Position numbers and translations under genes: made by a program. Below are positions 42,438 to 54,648 of a DNA stretch of 64,000 nucleotides, in pieces (the first letter of the stretch is position 1; each line of letters begins with the position of its first letter). This stretch comes from Monomorium pharaonis (lineage: Eukaryota > Arthropoda > Insecta > Hymenoptera > Formicidae): contig NC_050474.1 of NCBI RefSeq assembly GCF_013373865.1, positions 9,968,061-10,032,060 on the forward strand, written 5' to 3'. The notes below the pieces were generated by a model. It saw only the letters and a list, made by a program, of their open reading frames with translations. It did no database searches and had not been told where the DNA came from.

Positions 42438-44438
42438 TGAAAATAAGGATAGGTTGTAACCGGTCGCGAGCGTTGGAAACGTAAAGATTCTAGGATAGTA
42501 AGCGTGCTCAAACCTTTGTTGTATGAAGATCGTGTCTCAGCACTGGTCACCAGCTTCTTTTACCTCCCAGAAGCAAGGAACTCTGTAATCTCTAATCTCT
42601 GTTTTTGTTTCAGGTCTCGCTGCTACCGTCGGATCACCGCCGTCTACCAGGATCGTCTCGCCCTCGCCGTCGGATCACCGCCGTCTACCAGGATTGTTCC
42701 CGTACGCAGGATATCACCAGGTAAGTAAGGTTCTATTGTAATAATCTCACTGGCTTTGCACTAATCCTTTCTCTTTTATTTTCAGGTTCACTAGGATTTC
42801 GTAGCACAGGATTCCATGCAAGAACGTCGCAGGATAGCAAGAAACTTTGAAACAGTGTATTTGTTTTTCGTAACACAATAAAATTTATTTATCAAACTTA
42901 ATTCACTATAACAACTCCCCGTTCGCGTCACTTAAATTTACACTCGTGTGCGGAACTTCTTCGTCTACTTTTTTTTCGTGTATTACAATTTCCCCGAACG
43001 CGACGCTTAAATTCATAGTCGTGTCCGGTAAGTGTACTTAGTGTTCGCGAGGTGTAATAAACGTAACTCGCGTAGCGTTGCCTACTCGCATTCGGTGATT
43101 TAATATTATCTCGCGTATTAATTTGCGAGGTTATCTAACACGCCGCTAGCTTCCGCTTTTTAATCGTCTCGTGCACATTTGCTCGACAGCATTCACTACG
43201 CGTCGTGTGTTCGTATTACGCCCTTGGTGACGCGGTACGTCGCCCGCGGAACGATGTAACAATTGGTTATTTCGCGCGTCAAAGACCACGCCCGAGTCGT
43301 ATACATATATCGCGAAAATCTTCCTTGACACTCGACGATGTGTCTCGCATGAAAGATTCAACGAAACTCGTTGGGAGCACGCGTCGCACGCTTTTATACG
43401 CGCTCGCTCCCTCTCTGACTCCCTTCGCCAATGGTAGAGTCGTATGGTGTCGCTCGCTTCCCTCGGTCAATCAGAACGCTTCCGCGTTCCCTCCGTGTCC
43501 GTCGTCCAACAGGAGCTCGCCCCACAACTTGCCTCTGCCGGATGGATCGCCTGGCCAATCCAGGAAGACGTGCTTGGCTGCGCTCCCCTCCACTCGGGAT
43601 TCAGCCAATAGAATCATTTGGGCTCTCGCCTCCGCTCGAAGATGACGAGAACAGTGCGTGGCACTGAAAAGTGCCGATGTCTTTGTAACGTTAATGTGTA
43701 GGCAATGCCTACGTGCATCGGCTGCACTTTAGGTGGCATCGGATTTTCGTCTATTCTTAAAACTAACTTATTACTAATAATAACAATTTTATAATGAAAT
43801 AAATGCTTCTAAATGCCAAAGTAAACAAATAAAATGAAACTGGTCACGTCACTGCGACCCACATGCATAATGCATACGTTAACAAAAATGAAATATTCAA
43901 ACGCAATAAAATAACTACTAAGGTTACTAAATAGTATTCTTGGATACGTATAATGAGCTTTGGCATGATTTGACTTTAACTTATAACTAACATGCAATAA
44001 CTACTAACTCTAAATATGCGTATATCAAAAATATGGAAAATTAATATTAGATTGCGCTTCTCGCATTCGCGCTTAATTCAACGCGTAAGTTATGACAAAA
44101 TGAAATGTGTTGCGTATCGCACGCTTTGTTTAACTGAAACGAATAAACTAAACTTTCTTGGCGTTCCGTGCGCCCTTTCTCAAACAAAATAAAATAAAAT
44201 AAAAACTTCGTAAAATCAACGAATCTAAAATAAAATAAAATATAACGCGTTTTTCCGCGTCGCTCGCGCTTCTTAACGTTTAGCGCTTGTGAGTACGCTC
44301 GTGTAGTCGCTCCAACCTTATTGCGGGCCTCCGCGTCTCCACCCGCTCAGCTGTGCTGCTCGCCGCTCTGCTTGCTGCACCCCGATCGTCTGGCTCTGCA
44401 CTGGTGGATGGTGTGGCCGATTTCTCCTTGTCACCATC
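42432..44438. mobile_element. 2.0-kb insertion of unknown class inside the reverse transcriptase
   Basis: TCTTAGA lies on both sides (42425-42431, 44439-44445); joining the flanks restores the reverse-transcriptase frame (DLETASKIYMYA), proving the insertion. Ends lack TG...CA or inverted repeats. The plus strand has good splice signals: acceptor TTTTTGTTTCAG ending at about 42612, donor CAGGTAAGT near 42719, acceptor TTTTATTTTCAG near 42785, then AATAAA near 42879. The minus strand has TATAAAAG at 43391-43398. A 26-bp word, GTCGGATCACCGCCGTCTAC and on, occurs twice within the first exon-like block. A minus-strand tail encodes DKEKSATPSTSAEPDDRG and then stops; not recognised. Confidence 0.65.
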
Positions 44439-44442
44439 TCTT

Positions 44443-45073
44443 AGAGGCGGTTTCAAGGTCAGCCACAAAAATATTGAAAAGCAGCGGATCAAAGATGGAC
44501 CTCTGAGGAACATCTGAGGGAACAATACGAGGGAGCGAGAACTTAGGAAGAGGATCACAAATCAAAACACTTTGAGAACGCCCGGAGACATAGGAACGCA
44601 TGAAGGACAAGGCTGAGAGTGACAGTCCGTAGTATTTGAGCTTAGCAAGAAGTAATTCATGATTTACGGTGTCAAAAGGTTTTGGAGAAATCAAGTTCAA
44701 TAAGGGATGACACCAAGCTATTGTCGAGAGACTGTAGAACAATGTTAGTCATGTGTAGAAGTGATGTGGTGGTACTATAGAATTTATGGAATCCTGACTG
44801 GAAAACTGGGATAGCGTTTATACTATTAAGGAAAGAGTTGAGTTGATTAAAGCAGATACGTTCCAGTATTTTAGAAAGAAAGAGTGAAAGAGAAATAGGA
44901 CGAATGGAGGAAGGTGAGGAAGGATTGCGATTTTTAGGTAGAGGAATAACTGTGGTGTATTTCCAGAAAGAGGGGAAGGTATTTGATAAAGAGAAGTTTA
45001 TGATGTGTAAAAGGTGATCAAGACATTGAGGAATGCAGAGAAGGCATTCGACCAGAGAGATCGTAGGGACCAT
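44443..45073 (-). pseudogene. Non-LTR reverse transcriptase, 5' part, frameshifted
   Basis: Two overlapping frames carry PLPKNRNPSSPSSIRPISL, FQSGFHKFYSTTTSLLH, then FDTVNHELLLAKLKYYGLS, MRSYVSGRSQSV and VPQRSIFDPLLFNIFVADL. These are reverse-transcriptase blocks 1-4 (family consensus GxPQGSxLGPLLF). A frameshift lies near 44680. The sequence continues after the 2.0-kb insertion at 42431. Confidence 0.82.
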
Positions 45074-45620
45074 CTGACGTTAGTTTCATCTTTGATATAT
45101 GATATACATCGGACATGGACACAAGACTAAAATGGAATAAAAGCGAGGAATCAAATTTGGAGTCGAGAAAGGAAAATAAAGTAGAAAAAGAACAGGAAGA
45201 AGGCGGGAGAGAGTCAATGAAATAGTCATTTAGGATATTAGGATTTTGAAGATGCACAGGGATATAACGTGCAGGAGAACACCGTCCACCGACATGAGTA
45301 AGATTACGCCAGAACTGACTTACGCCGAGGAGAAAGGAAAGAATTAAGAAAAGATTGTTTCTCTATGTGAATGATAGAAGTTGTAAGATTTCGCATGCCT
45401 TGTAATGATGCCAGTCAGATAACAATTTTATATGCTGGTATTTTAACAGGGAGCGATTTTTTATATTTATAAGTTTACGTACGGCTGAAATAATCCAGGG
45501 GGCAAACGGTTTACTGATGTGCTTAGCTGTTACCGGCGCAAGATGTTTGAACACTGACATAATAGACGATGTAAAAAAATATACTTTTTCATTGACAATC
45601 GTAGCATCATAGATTCTCGA

Positions 45621-46375
45621 CTAGTCTGTGGCATTCAATTCCGCGGATAGCAATTCGTCAGGTATGCTAAGTAGATTACGTCTCAAAATCCTACCGTGAC
45701 GACAGGGCCTTGGAAAAGCCAAAAAGACATAGATTACACAATGATCGCTAATGTCAAATGATTCACTCACATCCGACTTAACAACATCAATGCTAGATGA
45801 AAGCAGAATTAAATCCAAAAGCGATGAAACATCATGAGTGATACGCGTTGAAGAATCAATTATTTGGTTTAAATTAAATAATGTCAAAAGATTTTGGACG
45901 ACACGCATTTTTGAATTAGAGACTCGCATATTAACATCGGAGTCGCCCATACATACAATGTCATCAGAATTACAAGCAGCGACCGATAATCAAGATTCTA
46001 GGTACGCAAAATCAGCAAGGGGCGATCGCGGAGGTCGATAAAAACAGAATAAACAGAATAACGCTTCTTTTGCAATAGGATACTAATACCGATAATGTTT
46101 ATAGTAGTGCCCGTGAGAGGAATGATAAGATTCATTGGAGAGAAGGCATACGCATTATTTATATATAAAGCAACACCTCCAGATCCGGTACATCTATTGC
46201 ACCTGAGCAAACAGTATCCGTCCATATTAAACGCGTCAGAATCGTCCGTCTCACGCAGCCAAGTTTCGTTAACCGTGAACACGTCCAACTCAAACAAAGA
46301 AATAAGATCCTGGATAGAAGGAAAGTGCGGTGCAAGCGATCTCGCGATTATGCACAATACGCAGTAGGGCCTCAC
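45621..46375 (-). pseudogene. Non-LTR AP-like endonuclease, frameshifted
   Basis: The first frame has ARSLAPHFPSIQDLISLFELDVFTVNETWL and GSGGVALYI, the N-terminal part of an apurinic-type endonuclease including the NETWL catalytic Glu. The second has LTLFNLNQIIDSSTRITH, LLDLILLSS and SDHCVIYVFLAF, the C-terminal part with the SDH motif. A frame break lies near 45950-46000. Confidence 0.8.
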
Positions 46376-46639
46376 TCCTTGACATGACCTGTGGTAAGGA
46401 AGAAGCTACGGAAGAAGAATGCGAGTCAAGTAGAGGAGACAAGAGAAGAAGGGACAGGAGACGGCGAGATAGCAAGAGGCAGTGAGACCATCAGAGGTCA
46501 TGCAGATTCTGTAGGAAACGTCCCCGCGGAGGGCGCAAGCGACGCAGACGAGGCGCTAATCGAAGAGTCAACATTTGGTGCCAACTGAAAAGATTCCGGA
46601 GATGTATATTGAATTTGTCGCCATAGTTCCACTCCCGTA

Positions 46640-47309
46640 GTCGCCAGTTTATCTTGCTATCAAGTTAATATTACGATACTTTTAAGAAAGGAAGAACGCT
46701 GAAACAATGAATAAACATCACTGACGTGCATTTAAAGTTGTTCATTACTAGAGCGGAGAGAGAGGGTACATCCAGAATGAACGCAGAACGACAAAAAGAG
46801 GAGAAAAATCAGAAAGGCAACCTTCTCCTTAGCCGCCTTCGACCTGCAGACGGGCACTTTGGTGCCCGGTCTGCACAGAGAGGAGTCAGGTGGCTGACCA
46901 TTGGTTGGGAGTCGTGGGTTGCTGGGCCCGGCGCCCTGGAGAGTGGCTGGTCGACACCAGCAAAGAGGCGGACCGTGGGAAGAAGGGGGAGGTGTCTCCC
47001 CTTGCGACCGAGGATGTCGGAGTTGCTTGGCCGCCGGGGACATGATAGGGTTCAGCCCTCCCCCCGATGACCGGACAAGGACAAGGGGCGAGACCGCGGC
47101 AGGCATGATAGGGTGTGCCCCCCCCTGCCGACGGTGCTGTCACGTCCGGGGGATGGGGTGACCAGTGTAGGTTGCCCTTTTCCCTCGAGGAGGAGGCCTG
47201 AGAGGGGGCAGGACGGTATGCCTCTCTCTCTTTCTGCGACGAGGAGACCGGATTCGATGGACGGGGTTGGGGCCGTAGGGCCCATTCCATAACCTTATGG
47301 AAAAATTTT
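46640..47309 (-). other. Pro/Gly-rich tail region next to the Gypsy-like remnant
   Basis: GC-rich; several long frames on both strands reflect composition. A minus-strand frame (47644-46886) overlaps the integrase remnant region and continues as Pro/Ser-rich sequence. GACGGGCACTTTGGTGCCCG near 46851-46870 is a near-perfect hairpin. Confidence 0.35.
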
Positions 47310-47505
47310 AGTCTACGTCGACACAGTACGGCTTTAAATTTGTAACGTGTACATTCCCTACTAGTAAGTTTTCTGAATTTGTGAGTTTGTACACCACGGG
47401 AAAAAGAATTTTCGCGATTCGAAAGGATCCATAAAATGGACCCGAAAGAAACGGAGCCGTCGCCGACGAAATTGCAGTCCTGCCACCAAGAATACGAAAA
47501 TTCAA
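47310..47505 (-). pseudogene. Gypsy-type integrase C-terminal remnant
   Basis: The frame reads GPFYGSFRIAKILFPVVYKL, then VGNVHVTNLKPY and a stop soon after. This is the chromodomain-side C-terminus of Ty3/Gypsy integrases (GPY/F region followed by xVHVxxLKPY). Upstream in the same frame GGRTAISSATAPFLS is not conserved. No core integrase or RT is nearby, so it is an isolated remnant on the minus strand. Confidence 0.7.
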
Positions 47506-47815
47506 GTCTCGTGCCTGAGATTTGCGAGTGCGTAGCGACAGCGCATGTAACGCGTTGCACGCGAATCAGGCTGCAGGATTGCGACCAATAAGGGCTTGAC
47601 CTTTGGCAAGCTAGGGCCTGCGGCCTGATTTGCGTGCGACGCATTACATGAGTTGTTGCTACGCACTCGCAAATCTCAGGCGCGAGACTTGAATTTTCGT
47701 ATCTTTGGTGGCAGGACTGTTTGCAATTTTGTCGGCTCCGTTTCCTTTGGGTCTATTTTATGGATTCTTTCGAATCGCGAAAATTCTTTTTCCCGTGGTT
47801 AGCGCACGGTGCGAT
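47385..47815. repeat. Inverted duplication of the Gypsy-remnant edge
   Basis: 47385-47585 returns inverted at 47610-47803: CCACGGGAAAAAGAATTTTC, AAAACGGAGCCG-like and GCAGTCCTGCCACCAAGA-like words are all mirrored. A spacer of about 25 bp lies between the arms. A third diverged part is at 40476-40615. Confidence 0.75.
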
Positions 47816-48480
47816 AGCGCCCCGGTAGCTCTCGTGTAAAGTTTTAGTAAATTCCCGATAGCGCATGTTCTGGTAGCACAATAAAAAATGTATTAACTCA
47901 ATAGCGCACAGAGTAAAAACCGCATCCCGATAGCGCACATCACAACAATGCACATCCCAATAACGTACAATGAAAAAGTTCCGTACATTTAGTAGACGAC
48001 TTTAATATTTTTTACTTTTTATTATGTTAATTGGTTGGGAATCGTTTGGACAAGTTTAGGAAACGCTTTCATAATTTAGAAAATAATAGTTTAGTCAAAA
48101 TTAATCAATAAAAATTGGGTTTTAAGCTAGCAGACATAATGTCAAAAAATTTTTTCTCGTACGTCAATCGATTCGAAATTATTTGGGAAACACGTTTGTA
48201 AAATTTCAGAGTTTGAGAAATAATAATTTCGTTGTAATTAATAAAATAAAGTTAGTATTTGAAAATTTTCTATAAAGTTCCGCGAATGTTCAGATAACAG
48301 ACATAATGTCAAAATGTACTTTTTTATGTGTAAATTAATTCGAAATCATTTAGGAAACACGTCTGTAAAATTTCAGAGTTTGCGAAATAATAATTTTGTT
48401 ATAATGAAAAAAATTTATATCTGAAAATCCGCCATGAAGTTCTCAGCCATATACGAACAAATTTTCTACCATCGACTGTA
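47816..48480. repeat. GATAGCGCAC-like words, then a 167-bp tandem repeat; no gene
   Basis: (C)CGATAGCGC(AC) recurs near 47829, 47858, 47905 and 47930. From about 48030 a block with CAGACATAATGTCAAAA (48131 and 48298) and ATTTCAGAGTTTG repeats at 167 bp, with 2-3 diverged copies. Confidence 0.6.
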
Positions 48481-48599
48481 AATTTGTGATAAAAATATTA
48501 AGGTAATTATTATTATAAATTACATTTATTTATATATACTTGATGCAATTTCCTCATGTAACCATAAGATTTTGATCAATTGCATTGTTCAACTTATAA

Positions 48600-49340
48600 C
48601 ACAGGCACACAAAAAAAAAGTGGTTGGTCCGGCGGACTAGACTAGTCAATCCTTATGTATTTCGACCCGTTGAATCCGAATCCATGGTCAGAATTGCAAA
48701 GTTAGTTCGCATTTTCTAACCTTAAAAAAATTTTTTTTTAATGTTAATCCGGCGAACCAGACTACTCAATCTTTATGTATTTTGACCCGCTGAATCCAAA
48801 TCCAAGATGAGAAATTTCGAATTGGCTCATATTTTCCTAACCTCAAAAAAAAATTTTTTTTTATGTTGGTCTGGCGGACCAGAATAGTCTATTTTTATGT
48901 ATTTTGACCCGCTGAATTCAAATTCAATGTCAAAATTGCTGCATTGGCTCATTTCTTCCTAATCTAAAAAAAAAATTTTTTTTAATTTTGGTCCGGCCAA
49001 TTAAGCAATTCTGACCTTAAATTTGGATTCAGCGGGTCAAAATACATAAAAATAGACTATTCTGGTCTGCCGGACCAACATAAAAAAAATTTTTTTTTTA
49101 AGGTTAGGAAAAAATGAGCCAATTCGGAAATTCTGATCTTGGATTCGGATTCAGCGGGTCAAAATACATTGACTAGTCTGGTTCGCCGGACCAACATTAA
49201 AAAAAAATTTTTTTTTGAGGTTAGAAAATGCGAGTTAACTTTGCAATTCTGACCTTGGATTCGGATTCAACGGGTCGAAATACATAAGGATTGACTAGTC
49301 TAGTCCGCCGGACTAACCACTTTTTTTTTGTGTGCCTGTG
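48600..49340. mobile_element. Foldback element Z with three inverted tandem units per arm (741 bp, TAA duplication)
   Basis: The ends are CACAGGCACACAAAAAAAAA and complement; TAA flanks it (48597-48599, 49341-49343). Each arm contains three diverged units of about 120 bp built on GGTCCGGCGGAC(C/T), a TATGTATTT(C/T)GACCCG(C/T)TGAATCC line and an A/T run; the six units are mirrored about the centre near 48990. Confidence 0.87.
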
Positions 49341-49343
49341 TAA

Positions 49344-50180
49344 TTAGCCAAATTAATTAATCGCATTACTTAGTTTTTTAGGTTAAGTTGACAGCAGTTG
49401 ACAGATAAACATGTGCAACGACACGTCATCACAGACGAATCTGTTTAAGAAAACAGCCTTTGTAAGCGAATTGTAAGTCCTATGTTAATCGTCATTTTAT
49501 ATATAATCAAGAGACACGGTAGTGTCTCGCGCCAAGTGAACGCGCAGCGCGAGACCACCGTACATTTATGCGAGTACGCGACTTGCGAGCACCTGAGATT
49601 ATCAGATCTCAATAACGATTTAACCGATTGAGTTCTAACTAGGTTCAATCGAAAGCTTGGGTTTGATTTATAAAATAAAATGTTTTCATTTTTCTTCTGC
49701 GTGCTCTACGAGCAGAGATATAGCGACGCAAAGTCCTAAATGTAAATTTTTCATTTAAGATACGTCGTCGGTCTTTGTCGAGTACACGAATTCAACACAA
49801 GAGGGCTCTTCTAATCTAAGATTTACTTGTGACAGTTTCTTATAAAATATATACTGCATATTTATATGTTGATTAATTGCTGTCATTCGTGATATGATCG
49901 TTTTGTGAGAGTAAAGAATAAATATTAAGTAATATATCTGTAAATCGTACGGTTAATAATTTCTTATAAGAAAAGTCTCGTAGATCCGATGAGAAGTGCG
50001 CGTTCGTATATACTTTGACGTTAGCAGACGAGTCCGCGGTGAGTTTCACGGCGATAATGTGACAGTTCGGGATTAATGATGTGACGTGTGCGAGGTTAAT
50101 GACGAGCAAGTTTTTATTTATTTCTGTACGCATTGCGGAAGGAGATTATAGTACAACGTACTATTCGTTGTACAATTAGA
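49344..50180. other. No gene or element recognised
   Basis: A short hairpin-like CACGGTAGTGTCTCGCGCC...GCGCGAGACCACCGT occurs at about 49513-49562. Otherwise unique-looking sequence without coding signal. Confidence 0.45.
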
Positions 50181-50526
50181 TAAGTATATTATATAAAATT
50201 TTCATTTTTTTAATGGAAATAATTATTTTGAGATAAGTCAATATACTTTGTGCCATGTTTTATTTTTAGTTATATATTAAAAAAGAAAGAAAGAAACACT
50301 GTATTTGAAGGTAAAGTAGAATAGAAGAAGAATAGATAAAAGAAAGAAAGAATCGGTAAGGAGAGAGAGAGAGAGAAAGAAGAAAAATTTTAATAGTTAA
50401 GAAAAATTGAGAGAGAAAAGTAAGAAGAATAAAATAAAGTAAGTCACATATATATACATATAAATAAATTATAATTAATGTATATTAAAAAGAGTGTTAT
50501 TGTCAAATTGAGAGAAAGGAAGAGAA

Positions 50527-50589
<63 letters not shown>

Positions 50590-50741
50590 AGAATAACATT
50601 GTGTAATAATATTTATATACATATGTATATATGTATGTTTTTCCCTGAATATTATAAAATATAGTTTTTATCATTTGATAGTGAAAACGATGAATATTTT
50701 CAAGATGAATTTGCCTAGAAATATCGAGAGAAAAAGAGAGA

Positions 50742-50773
<32 letters not shown>

Positions 50774-51231
50774 AAGAGAGAGAAGAAATAAGGAAGAATA
50801 TCAGGTAACAACAAAATAGAAAATAACGTTGCTAATAATGTGTTTATATGTATGTATTTATTTTTATTTGTATGTATGTATGTACATATAAGAATGTACG
50901 TACCTATGTGCGTGCGTGCGTGCGTGTATGTGTGTGTGTGTGTGTGTGTGTTTTATCTCTCTCTCTCTTTTTTTTTATAAATAATGCTTTCTTTCTTTTT
51001 TTCTTTATGTTATCCATAGTTCTAATAATTATTCGTTATTACTCGTATACGATATTTATTACGAGTAATTATTTAAATTATTAGAACTATATATAACATA
51101 AGGAAAAAAAAAGAAAAGCATTACTTACACAAAGAAAAACAGGGAGAAAGAGATAAATAAAATTTACAAATAACACACACAGACACACATATACACACAT
51201 ATGTAGATATATACATCCTTATATATATTTA

Positions 51232-51274
<43 letters not shown>

Positions 51275-51396
51275 ATATTTATATATATAATCTAGACAAT
51301 CTAAGATATTACTTTTTCCAAAAATTAGTATGTAGAAATATAACATGTATATATGTATACGTACTTTTTTTAGTAGAAAAGAACCTTCAAATCATT

Positions 51397-51630
51397 GTGG
51401 CTGTTTCTCGATTATCTGCTGAAAGAGAAAAAAAAAGAGAGAAAAAGAAAATAATAAGCACAGCCATAAAAAACCTTTTTTTTAAATATAAGCCACAAAA
51501 AATTGACAAATTACAAACAGAAGTTGACAAAAGTAAGATAGAGAATGAAGCTCTACAGAAAATTACAAATCATACAGTATTAGATAACAATAATTTTTTT
51601 AAACAATTTATTTTAATGTTTAATAATTAA
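51397..51630 (+). CDS. Small Lys/Glu-rich coiled-coil ORF (77 aa), left arm
   Basis: It encodes SRLSAEREKKREKKKIISTA, then KNLFFKYKPQKIDKLQTEVD and a C-terminus ending FFKQFILMFNN. Heptad-like spacing of charged and hydrophobic residues suggests a coiled coil. The start used is GTG; the frame remains open upstream to a TTTTTTTAG splice-acceptor-like site at 51373, so it is probably the last exon of a longer, transposon-type gene. Its inverted twin at 54649-54882 differs at only two residues. Not recognised; no function proposed. Confidence 0.45.
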   Translation: MAVSRLSAEREKKREKKKIISTAIKNLFFKYKPQKIDKLQTEVDKSKIENEALQKITNHTVLDNNNFFKQFILMFNN

Positions 51631-51850
51631 ATGAATTACATTATAATTTAATAATATAAAAATTAACATTATTATTATTAACAAATTCATTTAAATTTTA
51701 TTATTAACAATAAAATGTTGTTACAGATTCGAAATTTAACACAAAAAATTCTTCTTGATGTCCACTTATCTAAAATCATACAAAACAAAGTATAATTAAT
51801 TTTTAACTTCTAATAGATTCAGAAAGAAATAGAAAGGGAGAAAATTGTAC

Positions 51851-51932
<82 letters not shown>

Positions 51933-52328
51933 CACAATCAGTAGTTAAGTGTGGTACAATTTTCATTTATACATATATACATATATGTATGTATTAATAT
52001 AATAATTTGTTTTTACTTCATACCCTTGTTTCCTTCCTCGTTTACCCCAATTATAATGCGCTGAAGAAAGTTAATTGGTACAAAAATTTCATAAACCTCT
52101 CTTGTTGACGTCGCACGCCACTTCTTCTACCCCTACCTCTCCATTCTATATAATTATAATACATTATAAATATATATATGTTATTGTAACAAGAATTAAT
52201 ACTAAATTATATACATATATATAAAATTTACTTGCAATTTATTTAATATTGAATTTTATTACAATTTATTGTAACAAGAGTCAATATTACATACACACAT
52301 ACACACATACGCATATATATGTATATAC

Positions 52329-52800
52329 AGGGTGTAATGTAATCGGAAGCCATCCCGTAATGGAAAGACGGGATCGAGATGAACATAAAAGTCCAATATT
52401 GTCTTGGGTTAGGTCTATCAATAATCGAGATATAAATTTTTCAAATTGTACGAATGAGAGCGCGCCGTGTGAAGAGCCGAGACGCTCGAGCTGTAACGCG
52501 GCCCACTGTGTCGAGCATTGGCTGCCGGCGGCGGGGGGAAGAAGGAGAAGCGGTGCCGCTGCCTGTGCTTCGCCGCCCTCGCGTCTCACTGCACCGCGCC
52601 AATACTCGTGGCAATGGCAGCTATGCACATTCGCGATTACTTGACAAATTAGGACAGTTAGCAAAGATATGACAAATTAAAACCGTAATAAACTGCTGTG
52701 ATTAAGAAAGTCGAAAGAGCGAAAGCGATAGATACTTATGGAATCTACAAATAACCTAATTTCTATCGTAATTGTGAATAAGTAAATTAATAAAAGTTTT
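52329..52800. mobile_element. One end of a CAGGGTGT-type element
   Basis: TA followed by CAGGGTGTAATGTAATCGGA, similar in style to the end of element S, then a GC-rich stretch (52450-52640). No matching inverted end was found, so it is probably truncated or reads into the centre of the inverted repeat. Confidence 0.4.
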
Positions 52801-53584
52801 TCGTACATTCACGAAAGATTCTTTCTTTTTCTTAAATATCTTATTTACAGTATCATACAATTCTAACTTTGTTTCTTATCGAATTGTGTCGTACTGTTAA
52901 ATCCTTGATGAAAACATTAATAAAAAATTAACATAAATTTACAATTGATTCTTAAAGTGATAATTTTCTTTTATAAGTGTATTATAATATTTGCCGCATC
53001 AAATTCTCTCATCGTTTCTTATTGTTTTTTTTCCATGGAATGTTAAATTAACGAAGGTTTATCACGATTAATATCTACGATTGATTCTTCATATATTCTC
53101 ATTTCGTAAATATTTAATTAGAAAATTATAAAATGCGCGATATATCCATATAATATGTTACACTCATCGTTCATAACACGATAGAAAAGTATCTCTTGAT
53201 GTAACGATTTCACAATAGATTATGCCTTCTACGATAATTATGCTTAGAGATGTTCAATATCAAATATTATTAATAACGAAGAATTTTTTAAACGAAGAAG
53301 TATTCATGCCTGATCTAATGATTTCGTGATAAATTATACGATACGATCGTAATTATATTTGGAGATGTTAATGTCACCAGTATGGTTAACAACAAAGTGT
53401 TTTCTTTCGTAATTATACAATAGAGAACTTAAGTTTACGAAATATTCCAACCGAACTATTAAACACGATGTCTCCGTAGATATTTTGTCATATTCCAACG
53501 AGAAAATATACTGAACTTATACAAATTTAAATCAACTTCTGTATTTATTGACTATTTGGATTTATTTATTTTTTAAAATTTTAG

Positions 53585-54076
53585 ATGGAAATCGATGAAG
53601 ACGCATTGTTAGAAGTTTATGATGTAATTAATTTTCCAACAAGTCCTATATCCGTTCCTGTGAGAACCGAAAAGCATTCAATCGACGATCACGCTAGTAA
53701 TGATCGTCCCACGCGTTATCGCCCCGCTCGTGATCGCTCCACTCGTAATCGCCCCACTCAAGATGGCTCCGTTCGTGATCGATCTGCTGAAGATGGCTCC
53801 GTTCGTGATCATCCTGCTCAAGGTGGCTCCGCTCGTGGACCTACTAGTGAGCATTCTATTAACGATCGCCCTAGCCTTCGAAATTCTGAAATTCGTCCTG
53901 GAGTGGATCGTACTGGAACTAATCCTATTGAAGATCTCCAGTCTCCAAACGTTCCACGTAATAATATTTTAATTAAATATAAATATAAATATATATACAT
54001 ATATATGCGTATGTGTGTATGTGTGTATGTAATATTGACTCTTGTTACAATAAATTGTAATAAAATTCAATATTAA
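53585..54076 (+). CDS. 163-aa ORF with Asp/Arg-rich repeats
   Basis: It begins MEIDEDALLEVYDVINFPTS directly after a TTAAAATTTTAG acceptor-like site, so it may be an exon. Residues about 38-85 are degenerate repeats of the type DGSVRD(R/H)(S/P)A(E/Q), encoded by a minisatellite with an approximate 24-bp period (53700-53850). The last 35 codons lie in the inverted arm and read simple sequence (YKYKYIYIYMRMCVCV), so the true end is probably earlier. Not recognised. It lies in the unpaired centre of the large inverted repeat. Confidence 0.35.
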   Translation: MEIDEDALLEVYDVINFPTSPISVPVRTEKHSIDDHASNDRPTRYRPARDRSTRNRPTQDGSVRDRSAEDGSVRDHPAQGGSARGPTSEHSINDRPSLRNSEIRPGVDRTGTNPIEDLQSPNVPRNNILIKYKYKYIYIYMRMCVCVYVILTLVTINCNKIQY

Positions 54077-54384
54077 ATAAATTGCAAGTAAATTTTATAT
54101 ATATGTATATAATTTAGTATTAATTCTTGTTACAATAACATATATATATTTATAATGTATTATAATTATATAGAATGGAGAGGTAGGGGTAGAAGAAGTG
54201 GCGTGCGACGTCAACAAGAGAGGTTTATGAAATTTTTGTACCAATTAACTTTCTTCAGCGCATTATAATTGGGGTAAACGAGGAAGGAAACAAGGGTATG
54301 AAGTAAAAACAAATTATTATATTAATACATACATATATGTATATATGTATAAATGAAAATTGTACCACACTTAACTACTGATTG

Positions 54385-54415
<31 letters not shown>

Positions 54416-54648
54416 TTGTGTGTGTGTGGTACAATTTTCTCCCTTTCTATTTCTTTCTGAATCTATTAGAAGTTAAAAATTAATTATACTTTGTTTTGTA
54501 TGATTTTAGATAAGCGGACATCAAGAAGAATTTTTTGTGTTAAATTTCGAATCTGTAACAACATTTTATTGTTAATAATAAAATTTAAATGAATTTGTTA
54601 ATAATAATAATGTTAATTTTTATATTATTAAATTATAATGTAATTCAT

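Larger units (their letters stand above)
41531..46640 (-). mobile_element. Degraded non-LTR retrotransposon (Jockey/CR1-like)
   Basis: On the minus strand endonuclease, reverse transcriptase and C-terminal pieces follow one another with frameshifts and stops, ending in an (ATT)n tail at 41531-41562. A 2.0-kb foreign insertion (42432-44438) interrupts the reverse transcriptase. The 5' boundary is approximate. Confidence 0.8.

Noticed and set aside
46391..46588. Plus-strand ORF rich in Glu/Gly
   Set aside because: It is antisense to the non-LTR endonuclease region and has no known motif.
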